A stretch of DNA of 7,131 bases from positions 1-7,131 of the forward strand of contig CAMZNQ010000114.1 of NCBI GenBank assembly GCA_947313765.1. Reading direction: 5' to 3'. Both the position numbers and the translations under genes were made by a program. Shown piece by piece: positions 1 to 5,508 of the stretch (position 1 is its first letter; the number at the start of each line of letters is the position of its first letter). The notes beneath the pieces are model-generated. The model made no database searches, had not been told where the DNA came from, and was given only the letters and a program-made list of their open reading frames with translations. The stretch is from an uncultured Sulfurovum sp. Lineage in GTDB: Bacteria > Campylobacterota > Campylobacteria > Campylobacterales > Sulfurovaceae.

Positions 1-1
1 C

Positions 2-403
2 TTTCAACACTTTAATCTTTTTGAACATCTCTCTGTCTATGAAAATGTTACTATTCCTCTTATTCCTTCATCTAAATCAATGAAAGATATAGACAAAAGT
101 GTAGATAGAGCATTAAAAATTGCCAATATATACCATAAACAGACACTTATAGCCTCAAATCTTTCAGGTGGAGAGAAGCAGAGAACAGCCATAGCAAGAG
201 CATTGGTTGCAGACCCAGATACTCTTTTATGTGATGAGCCAACAGCAAACTTAGACAAAGAGAACTCTCTTATATTTATTAAAACCATTAAGAAGCTTCA
301 CAACATGGGTAAAACTATCGTTATTGCAACACATGACCCACTCTTTGAGAATTTAGATTTTACAAATCGTATAATCTCAATGGTTGACGGCAAAATAAGA
401 TAA
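2..403 (+). CDS. ABC transporter ATP-binding protein, LolD/MacB-like (5' end outside window)
   Basis: This frame is open from base 2, so the gene starts upstream; the first visible ATG (base 80) is internal, because the 26 residues before it already hold a Q-loop of the form FQxFNLFxxLSVYENV. Counting visible residues 1-133, the signature LSGGEKQR is at 54-61, Walker B TLLCDEP at 74-80, the D-loop NLD just after, and the switch histidine of IATHD at 111. Only Walker A is missing, lying before the window. The LSVYENV and LSGGEKQRxAIARAL wording is typical of the small LolD/FtsE/MacB ATPases that power MacB/LolCDE-type permeases at the cytoplasmic face of the inner membrane. The substrate cannot be told. 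The TAA stop shares its last A with the ATG of the next gene (TAATG), so the two are translationally coupled. Family assignment is very secure; the LolD-like subgroup is likely. Confidence 0.93.
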   Translation, partial: FQHFNLFEHLSVYENVTIPLIPSSKSMKDIDKSVDRALKIANIYHKQTLIASNLSGGEKQRTAIARALVADPDTLLCDEPTANLDKENSLIFIKTIKKLHNMGKTIVIATHDPLFENLDFTNRIISMVDGKIR

Positions 404-1371
404 TGAATCAGATACTCTTTTCAAATGAAGTTATCATCTATCTATTGAGTGAGACTACTCTTTTTCTACTTCTTTTAATCGCCTCCATAATCTCTGTTAA
501 AATTCTTCTTAAATGGGATTTTGAAAGCTTTAATCCTCTTCAGTTTAGACTAGAAAAAGAGTCTTACCTAGTAACAACCATCACTATTTTTATATTTTTT
601 ATTAAATTTTTTCTACTTATCTATTTCATCTTTACCATTGATAACCTATCAATATTGGTTTCAGGAGCAATGTGTGGAGCAGGAGTAATAGGTGCTAATG
701 AGTATGGAACGGTTCTATTGGGTTTAAAACTAACCATTATCGCACTATTTATATTTTGGTTCTATCTACATCACTACGATAGAAATAGTAAAAACTATAA
801 ATATTTTAAAGAGAAATCTTGGATATTTTTAGCCATTTTCACAGCCATATCAGTTGAACTCTTTTTAGATTTTAAATACTTCTCAAATATAGATGCAAAC
901 ACTCCTGTAAGCTGTTGCTCTACTCTATTTGGACAATTTGAAAGTGCTAACCCTTTACCATTTGGATTGAGCATAGCTATTTTACTATCACTCTTCTATC
1001 TTCTATATATCTTAGTCATTATAACACTAAATTTAAATTACATATATCTATACATTTTAAGTAATGGATTATTTTTATATATCTCCTACTATGCTGTTGT
1101 ATACTTTTTTGGAACATATATATATCAACTACCAACCCACAAATGTCCATTTTGTATGCTACAATCTGATTATCTCTATGTAGGTTATCTACTATGGGGA
1201 TTTTTATTTATGGGAACATTTATAGGAGTAGGAGATGCTCTCTCTTCTCTTACCGTAAATAGAACTCAACTAAAAGTTAGAAAAAAAACTACTCTTTTAC
1301 TTAGCTTGTTTGTGTTATTATCTACGGCTTATATAGCCATTTATTGGTTAAAAAATGGTTTACTATTATAG
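403..1371 (+). CDS. Polytopic membrane protein with CPFC motif, ABC-transporter partner of unknown function
   Basis: A 322-residue hydrophobic protein with about eight predicted membrane helices (near residues 12-32, 58-79, 105-123, 140-155, 188-209, 219-240, 257-277 and 297-316). Five cysteines lie at or near helix ends: C91 in GAMCGAG, the pair C171-C172 in VSCCS, and C248/C251 in HKCPFCMLQ. The CxxC and vicinal CC suggest thiol-disulfide or metal chemistry at the membrane, but that is inference; I do not recognise a named family. The ATG overlaps the TAA of the ABC ATPase by one base and has no separate intergenic space, so the protein is almost certainly made with the transporter and may handle the same cargo. 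The codons are AT-rich like those of its neighbours, with no sign of foreign composition. It ends in TAG. The existence of the gene is secure; its function is unknown. Confidence 0.85.
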   Translation: MNQILFSNEVIIYLLSETTLFLLLLIASIISVKILLKWDFESFNPLQFRLEKESYLVTTITIFIFFIKFFLLIYFIFTIDNLSILVSGAMCGAGVIGANEYGTVLLGLKLTIIALFIFWFYLHHYDRNSKNYKYFKEKSWIFLAIFTAISVELFLDFKYFSNIDANTPVSCCSTLFGQFESANPLPFGLSIAILLSLFYLLYILVIITLNLNYIYLYILSNGLFLYISYYAVVYFFGTYIYQLPTHKCPFCMLQSDYLYVGYLLWGFLFMGTFIGVGDALSSLTVNRTQLKVRKKTTLLLSLFVLLSTAYIAIYWLKNGLLL

Positions 1372-1384
1372 CTGGAGAAGATTG

Positions 1385-1453
1385 ATGAAAAAACTTTTTT
1401 TGTCCCCAAACTCCAATTTTGAATTGCTCATGTATAAATTAAAAATCATCTAA
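1385..1453 (+). pseudogene. Stump of a third operon gene (22 codons), running into the nrdB 3' end
   Basis: Directly after the membrane-protein stop there is a good Shine-Dalgarno (GGAGA at 1374-1378) about 6 bases before an ATG at 1385. The first six codons read M-K-K-L-F-L, the usual opening of a signal peptide or lipoprotein. The frame then turns polar (SPNSNFELL) and stops at TAA 1451-1453, inside the end of the opposing nrdB gene. The start looks like that of a real third gene in this operon whose body has been lost, leaving a 22-residue stump. It could also be a chance ORF. No product is proposed. Confidence 0.3.
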
Positions 1454-2452
1454 ATCAATGCTAGATTTAGCATAATTAGATACATTACTCTCAAAGAAAT
1501 TACTCTTAACTTCATTCATATTTAGATGTTTTGTTACAAGTTTTTGTAGATATGTTTTATCAGTCTCTTTAAATATTGGATTAAGTCCTATCTTTTTAAG
1601 TCTATCATTAGCATAGTTATATACAGTTCTCTCCATAAGTTCAGGGGTTACACCCATAATTGGATATTTACTCAAAAGATAATTTCCATACTCTAACTCT
1701 ATCTTAACAGCATCTTCTATCATGGTGTAAGCTGAATCTATGGTTGATGTTAAGATTTTATTCTCTTTTTGAATGGTTTTAAAGATATTAGCAAATAGAG
1801 GTAGATGTGTATTTAACTCATCTCTTGCAATAAATTTAATCATATCTCTAGCACCTGGAACTTTATCTCCAAGAAGATATATATATGAAAAGCCTAATAG
1901 AAAGTATATTCCCTCTAAATTGACACTTGCCATAGCAGAGAGGAGCATCTTATCAACAGACCCACCATCAATATATTTTGCAAACTGTTCTGAAATCTGT
2001 TGGTTCTTAAGATTAAGGGCATCATCATGTTTATATAGATTAAATACCTCATCAGAGTTACCACACGCATCAAGAAGTACAGCGTAACTCTTTGAGTGGT
2101 TAACCTCTTGCATGATTTGTAGAGAGATTGTAGCTTTTACTAAACGATTATTTGCCAATCTTCTAAAATCGGCTAGATACTCCTCTTGTGCAGAGTCATT
2201 AAAGCTTAGTTGAGCAAAGGTTAATTTATATATTGCTTGTTCATTCTCTGTAAGTTTGTCAAAATTTTTCTTCTCTGAAGATGTATTAACCTCTGATGGA
2301 AACCATGTATTTGCATTCATTAAATCATATATATTAGTATCCCATTTATATTTAGAACGGTTAAAATCAACATATCCTGTTGGCGAACCACCAAAAATAC
2401 CTTCATCTAAAATCTCTTGACCATTGGGATTGTAGTAGTGTCTTACATCCAT
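1439..2452 (-). CDS. nrdB: Ribonucleoside-diphosphate reductase beta subunit (class I, tyrosyl radical)
   Basis: NrdB holds the metal-radical cofactor that starts reduction of ribonucleotides to deoxyribonucleotides by NrdA in the cytoplasm. The 337-residue protein has W50 in ANTWFPSEV (E. coli W48), a likely first-site ligand D86 in FNDSAQ, E116 and H119 in QEVNHSKSY, radical tyrosine Y123, E180 in NLEGIYFLLGFSY, and D211-E212 with H216 in RDELNTH. The C-terminus SSIDLDDF matches the acidic tail that docks on NrdA. Retention of Y123 argues for a Tyr-radical rather than a Phe (class Ic) enzyme. One oddity is that the second-site motif reads E-x-x-x-H, where the family usually has E-x-x-H. The ATG at 2452 is supported by AGGAG (minus strand, 2461-2465) 8 bases upstream. 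The gene is single and convergent with the ABC operon; nrdA is not in the window. Confidence 0.95.
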   Translation of the reverse strand: MDVRHYYNPNGQEILDEGIFGGSPTGYVDFNRSKYKWDTNIYDLMNANTWFPSEVNTSSEKKNFDKLTENEQAIYKLTFAQLSFNDSAQEEYLADFRRLANNRLVKATISLQIMQEVNHSKSYAVLLDACGNSDEVFNLYKHDDALNLKNQQISEQFAKYIDGGSVDKMLLSAMASVNLEGIYFLLGFSYIYLLGDKVPGARDMIKFIARDELNTHLPLFANIFKTIQKENKILTSTIDSAYTMIEDAVKIELEYGNYLLSKYPIMGVTPELMERTVYNYANDRLKKIGLNPIFKETDKTYLQKLVTKHLNMNEVKSNFFESNVSNYAKSSIDLDDF

Positions 2453-2477
2453 ATATCTATCTCCTAAATTTATTAGA

Positions 2478-2489
2478 ATTATATCTAAA
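2478..2489 (-). promoter_or_regulatory. Predicted nrdB promoter, extended -10 box
   Basis: On the minus strand this reads TTTAGATATAAT, a perfect TATAAT preceded by TTTAGA. It lies 26 bases before the nrdB ATG, leaving room for a start point near 2471 and the AGGAG site. Upstream is an A/T-rich stretch without a TTGACA-like -35, the usual look of housekeeping promoters in Campylobacterota. No clear NrdR-box pair was seen. Confidence 0.6.
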
Positions 2490-2607
2490 GTGTTTTATAT
2501 TTTTTATAGAAAAAGTAAATCTGCCTAGTAGATACACCGTTCTCTTTACGTTAAAATTTGACATTAATATTTATTGGGTAGTGATATATTGTCATTTTTT
2601 AAACTAA

Positions 2608-2619
2608 TTTAGATAGAAT
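2608..2619 (+). promoter_or_regulatory. Predicted rpmE promoter, extended -10 box
   Basis: TTTAGATAGAAT matches the nrdB promoter box in all but one base and follows a T-run (2595-2600). A start point near 2626 would give an rpmE leader of about 110 nt. A TTGTCA at 2589-2594 is a possible but poorly spaced -35 (19 bases). This box serves the rpmE-rsmI direction, divergent from nrdB. Confidence 0.5.
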
Positions 2620-2625
2620 TTCACT

Positions 2626-2735
2626 CTAAAATCTGTTGTCTCCTCAAGAAGGTTGCAACAACCTCTATTAGAGAAGAGCCAAATGGCTAGAATAGGTTAG
2701 TTACCTATCATCAAAATTACTTTTAAGGTCTTAAA
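2626..2735 (+). promoter_or_regulatory. Structured 5' leader of rpmE, candidate L31 autoregulatory RNA
   Basis: Several inverted repeats crowd this short leader. AGGTTG/CAACCT at 2650-2655 and 2659-2664 has a 3-base loop. CTCT/AGAG at 2663-2673 overlaps the first stem, so the two exclude each other. AGCC/GGCT is at 2677-2688, and ATAGGT/ACCTAT at 2692-2708 has a 5-base loop. TTTTAAGGTCTTAAAA at 2721-2736 is an inverted repeat covering the Shine-Dalgarno (TAAGG) and the A of the start codon. GTTG at 2635-2638 can also pair with CAAC within 2656-2662. A long, pairing-rich leader before a ribosomal protein gene is typical of feedback control by the protein, and L31 leaders are known in other phyla. 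The repeats are seen directly; the regulatory role is inferred. Confidence 0.4.
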
Positions 2736-2933
2736 ATGAGAAAAGATATACATCCTAACTATGTAGAGTGTGCAGTAAAATGTGCTTGTGGAAATGAGTT
2801 TGTAACAAAAAGTGTTAAAGCTAAAATGACAATTGACATCTGTAATGAGTGTCATCCATTCTTTACAGGTTCTGAAAGAAGTGTTGATACTGCTGGTAGA
2901 ATTGACAAATTTAAGAAAAAATACAATCTTTAA
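2736..2933 (+). CDS. rpmE: 50S ribosomal protein L31, zinc-binding type
   Basis: A 65-residue protein with the full L31 pattern: MRKDIHPNY start, KCACGNEF with C16 and C18, then [13 protein letters not shown] with C36 and C39. Those four cysteines form the zinc site of the C+ type, as opposed to the zinc-free paralog made under zinc starvation. C12 is an additional cysteine outside the site. The tail [11 protein letters not shown] is also typical. L31 sits on the large subunit and bridges to the 30S head. The ATG has TAAGG at 2724-2728 about 7 bases upstream, inside the inverted repeat described for the leader. It leads a ribosome-centred cluster with rsmI and rlmB; rsmI begins 49 bases after its stop. 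Confidence 0.97.
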   Translation: MRKDIHPNYVECAVKCACGNEFVTKSVKAKMTIDICNECHPFFTGSERSVDTAGRIDKFKKKYNL

Positions 2934-2940
2934 TTTTTTC

Positions 2941-2968
2941 ATGGGGAAGAGCTTAACCTCTACCCTAT
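2941..2968 (+). other. Stem-loop between rpmE and rsmI
   Basis: ATGGGG and AGAG pair with CTCT and CCCTAT around a 6-base loop (2952-2957), giving about ten base pairs with one A-A mismatch and one G-U. The following bases ACTCAATCT contain no T-run, so this is not a standard intrinsic terminator for rpmE. It may stabilise the rpmE message end, attenuate readthrough, or act as an rsmI leader element. It shares the words GAAGAGC and AACCTCTA with the rpmE leader. Confidence 0.4.
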
Positions 2969-2982
2969 ACTCAATCTAATAG

Positions 2983-3795
2983 ATGTTAAAATTTATCCCC
3001 ACCCCCATTGGAAACCCCCAAGATATTACAATTCGTGCTTTAAGATATTTTGAAGAAGCAACACTATTTTTATGTGAAGATACTCGTGAAACAAAAAGAT
3101 TATTGCGTCTACTAGAGGAGCGTTTTGATTTTTCATATCCTGATGTTGAGTTTCTATCTTTTCATGAACATAATGGAGAAGAGCGTTTAAGTGAAATATC
3201 TGAACGGTTAAGTAACGAGAGTGTTGTCTATGTTTCAGATGCAGGTATGCCCATCATCTCCGACCCAGGTCAAATCTTGGTAGAGTATTGTCAAAAAAAC
3301 TCTATTGAGTATGATGTTCTTCCTGGTGCATCAGCTGTTACTACGGCTTATGCTGCTTCAGGTTTTAAAGATGGGAAATTTCTCTTTTTTGGTTTTCTAC
3401 CACACAAAGGTAGTGAGCGTTCATCTCAGTTGATTGATGCAATGAATAGAAAAGATAATGTTATCTTGTATGAAGCTCCTCATCGCATAGAAAAACTAAT
3501 TGAAGAGATTGCCCTTATTGATGAGAGTAGGGAACTCTTTTTTGCAAAAGAGATTTCTAAAAAGTTTCAAAATTACTATAGAGGAACTGCAAAAGATATT
3601 TTGAAACAGTTTAAAACCATTAACTCTAAAGGTGAATGGGTTGTTGTTATTGAATCTAAAAAAGAGCAATCTAAATCACTCCATGTTGATGATATCTTAG
3701 CTTTTGATTTACAGCCAAAAATTAAAGCAAAACTTTTAGCTAAAATTACAGATAGGTCTGTAAAATCTTGGTATCAAGAGCTTATTAACCGTTAA
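2983..3795 (+). CDS. rsmI: 16S rRNA (cytidine1402-2'-O)-methyltransferase RsmI
   Basis: RsmI uses S-adenosylmethionine to 2'-O-methylate C1402 in the decoding centre of 16S rRNA. The 270-residue protein (E. coli about 286) starts with the family signature IPTPIGNPQDIT (5-16). It continues with LCEDTRETKRLL (30-41), YVSDAGMPIISDPG (83-96), VLPGASAVTTAYAASGF (112-128), FFGFLPHKG (135-143) and VILYEAPHRI (160-169), the blocks of the tetrapyrrole-methylase-type fold. A short basic C-terminal helical part (about 235-270) fits the usual RsmI tail. The start at 2983 puts the signature at the normal distance. No Shine-Dalgarno is visible before it (CAATCTAATAG), so translation may depend on coupling or a weak initiation signal. 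Likely co-transcribed with rpmE. Confidence 0.95.
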   Translation: MLKFIPTPIGNPQDITIRALRYFEEATLFLCEDTRETKRLLRLLEERFDFSYPDVEFLSFHEHNGEERLSEISERLSNESVVYVSDAGMPIISDPGQILVEYCQKNSIEYDVLPGASAVTTAYAASGFKDGKFLFFGFLPHKGSERSSQLIDAMNRKDNVILYEAPHRIEKLIEEIALIDESRELFFAKEISKKFQNYYRGTAKDILKQFKTINSKGEWVVVIESKKEQSKSLHVDDILAFDLQPKIKAKLLAKITDRSVKSWYQELINR

Positions 3796-3836
3796 ATATT
3801 ACTCTATTGGTTGTTTACTGAAAAGACACAGCATAT

Positions 3837-3848
3837 TTTTGATAAAAT
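3837..3848 (+). promoter_or_regulatory. Possible rlmB promoter giving a near-leaderless transcript
   Basis: TTTTGATAAAAT resembles the TTTAGATAkAAT boxes found elsewhere in the window. Its -10-like hexamer TAAAAT ends 6 bases before the rlmB ATG at 3855, so transcription from it would begin at or next to the start codon. This fits the lack of any Shine-Dalgarno there. The hexamer is AT-rich and could arise by chance. Confidence 0.35.
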
Positions 3849-3854
3849 CTTTTC

Positions 3855-4538
3855 ATGATTATTTATGGTAAACAAGTCTGCTTACATGCACTAAAAGAGC
3901 ATGAGTCAGATATTAAAACAGTGTATATAGCTAAAAAGGGTATTTTACCTCAAAAACTTTTTGACCATTTTAGAGAAAAGATAAAATTTTTAGAAGAGAA
4001 ATGGGCTCAAAGTATGAGCAGAGGTGGGAATCATCAAGGTATTTTGATTGAGATGGAGAGTTTTGCTCAAACTAGCCTCTCTAGTTTAAAAGAAGAGAAT
4101 TTCATTATAGTCTTAGATACTTTAACAGATACAGGTAATATAGGAGCTATTGTCCGTTCTGCCTATGCTTTAGGTGCAGATGGAATTGTTGCAACAGGTG
4201 TAAAAACTCTTAATCTAGCTTCTATCATACGAACAAGTTCTGGCGCATTAATGGAGATGCCTTTTGTTATTATTCCAAATACACTAGATGTTCTAAATGA
4301 ATTAAAACAGGTTGGTTTTAAAATATATGGAGCATCAATGGATGGAACAAGGGTTGAGAGGTGTAAATTTTCAGAGAGAAAAGTTCTAGTTCTAGGTTCA
4401 GAGGGAAGAGGTATTTCAAAACGTGCAACAGCAAAGATAGATGAGATGGTATCTATTGGAATGAAGCATGAGTTTGATTCATTGAATGTGAGTTCAGCAG
4501 CAGCAATTTTAATACATAGGATGGAAAATGCAATTTAG
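3855..4538 (+). CDS. rlmB: SpoU (TrmH) family RNA 2'-O-methyltransferase, RlmB-like
   Basis: This SPOUT-fold, SAM-dependent enzyme methylates a ribose 2'-OH in RNA; RlmB acts on Gm2251 of 23S rRNA. The 227-residue protein has an N-terminal substrate-binding domain opening IIYGKQVCLHAL (2-13). The three SpoU motifs follow: motif 1 DTLTDTGNIGAIVRSA (88-103) with N95 and R101, motif 2 VLVLGSEGRGIS (177-188) with E183, and motif 3 SLNVSSAAAILIHR (209-222). It is a little shorter than E. coli RlmB (about 243). Assignment to RlmB over other TrmH-type enzymes rests on the N-terminal GxxxCxxAL pattern and the linkage to rpmE and rsmI, so family is certain and target is probable. No Shine-Dalgarno precedes the ATG. 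The last 11 bases overlap the next gene. Confidence 0.88.
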   Translation: MIIYGKQVCLHALKEHESDIKTVYIAKKGILPQKLFDHFREKIKFLEEKWAQSMSRGGNHQGILIEMESFAQTSLSSLKEENFIIVLDTLTDTGNIGAIVRSAYALGADGIVATGVKTLNLASIIRTSSGALMEMPFVIIPNTLDVLNELKQVGFKIYGASMDGTRVERCKFSERKVLVLGSEGRGISKRATAKIDEMVSIGMKHEFDSLNVSSAAAILIHRMENAI

Positions 4539-5478
4539 TGAGATAATGGATAGAGATGGTGTAGAGAGATTATCTGATGTAACAAATATTTCAATAGATA
4601 ATTTAAATAATTTAGTTGAAGAGAAATTTGAAAAATTGACACGAGTAAAAGCTTTAGGTTTTTTACTTATTTTAGAACGAGAATATTCCGATATAGATGT
4701 TGATGCACTTAGAGAGCGTGTAAAAACCTATTTTGAAGAGAATAAACCTGCTGATGAAAATGTTGTAATGGTTCATCAAGATATTAATTCAGGAAACAAC
4801 TTCTCCATTTTTAAATGGGTTGTAGTTGCAACATTACTTATTGGAGGAGTCTATCTATATACACAAGGTAATTTAGATGGTGTAATTGAGAATGTTGAAG
4901 ATAAAAAAGATTTTTTTGATGATACTAAAGCTTTAGAATCAAATAGTACAGATAATGAAGCAAACAGAGTATTGGTTAAAGATTTAGATAAAGAGGAGAT
5001 TACAATTGTAACTCCCCTTGCACCTACAGAAAAAAAAATTACTTTAATCTCTGAAAACCCTAAAAATGACATAAATAGTACAGAATCTGTAGTAAAAGAG
5101 GTTGTTAAGGGTGCAGAAGATGTTGTTGCTCAGGCAGTTAAAGAGGTTGTTGACTCTAATGGAGAAGAGGATAAGTCTACTAATTCTACTATATCAACCA
5201 TAACAATTAACCCTACACGTGGTAACTTATGGTTTGGTTTTATTAATGTAGATACAAAAAAAAGAAAAGAGTTTATGAAAAAGACATCAACTCCATTTGA
5301 CATTGAAGGTGGTCATTGGTTGTTGGTTACAGGACACGGTTTTGTTGATATTGTAAGTGATGTTAAAACAATAGAGTTAGCAGATAGTAGAAAACACTAC
5401 TTCTATATTGATGATAAAGATATTAGAACCTTGACAAAAAGAGAGTTTAGAAAAATGAATGGAAGACGTGGTTGGTAA
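4528..5478 (+). CDS. Single-pass membrane protein with RodZ-like architecture, function unknown
   Basis: A 316-residue protein in the place of Cj0152c in the C. jejuni gene order as I recall it. Residues about 12-70 (LSDVTNISIDNLNNL... GFLLILEREYSDIDVDALRERV) look helical and resemble the N-terminal helix-turn-helix of RodZ. One membrane helix follows at about 93-112 (FSIFKWVVVATLLIGGVYLY). A long acidic Asn/Ser/Thr-rich linker (115-225) includes a Val/Lys/Glu helical stretch with VVKEVV and VKEVV repeats (188-208). A compact C-terminal domain (about 226-316) has WFGFINVDTKKRKEF, HWLLVTGHGFVDI and TKREFRKMNGRRGW and is probably beta-rich. The orientation should place the C-terminal domain in the periplasm. 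The ATG overlaps the rlmB end by 11 bases and has AGGA 6 bases upstream. The RodZ analogy is inference from architecture and weak similarity; no activity is claimed. Confidence 0.8.
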   Translation: MQFSEIMDRDGVERLSDVTNISIDNLNNLVEEKFEKLTRVKALGFLLILEREYSDIDVDALRERVKTYFEENKPADENVVMVHQDINSGNNFSIFKWVVVATLLIGGVYLYTQGNLDGVIENVEDKKDFFDDTKALESNSTDNEANRVLVKDLDKEEITIVTPLAPTEKKITLISENPKNDINSTESVVKEVVKGAEDVVAQAVKEVVDSNGEEDKSTNSTISTITINPTRGNLWFGFINVDTKKRKEFMKKTSTPFDIEGGHWLLVTGHGFVDIVSDVKTIELADSRKHYFYIDDKDIRTLTKREFRKMNGRRGW

Positions 5479-5508
5479 AATCACCAATTTAAAATAAAGA
5501 GGATAGTT

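Noticed and set aside
80..403. ABC ATPase starting at ATG 80
   Set aside because: The frame is open to the window edge and the residues before this Met include the conserved Q-loop, so the true start is upstream of the window.
1388..1426. Bidirectional terminator between the ABC operon and nrdB
   Set aside because: There are A6 and T7 runs and a 5-bp CAATT/AATTG palindrome, but no GC-rich stem placed before a T-run in either direction.
1773..2087. Plus-strand ORF opposite nrdB
   Set aside because: It lies wholly within the well-supported nrdB gene, has no ribosome binding site of note and shows no recognisable protein features; the same holds for the antisense frames at 37-288, 2697-2942 and 4851-5072 and for the plus-strand frame at 2380-2607.
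2558..2590. Perfect TTGACA (2558-2563) as the rpmE -35 box
   Set aside because: The best following hexamer, TATATT at 2585-2590, is 21 bases away, too far; the TTTAGATAGAAT box nearer the gene is a better fit.
2941..2975. Intrinsic terminator after rpmE
   Set aside because: The stem is fair but is followed by ACTCAATCT rather than a T-run, so it is kept only as a stem-loop of unknown role.
2995..3023. C-runs of 4, 5 and 5 at the start of rsmI as a phase-variable tract
   Set aside because: The runs are short and interrupted, encode the conserved P-T-P-I-G-N-P signature, and phase-variable tracts in this phylum are usually one unbroken run of eight or more.
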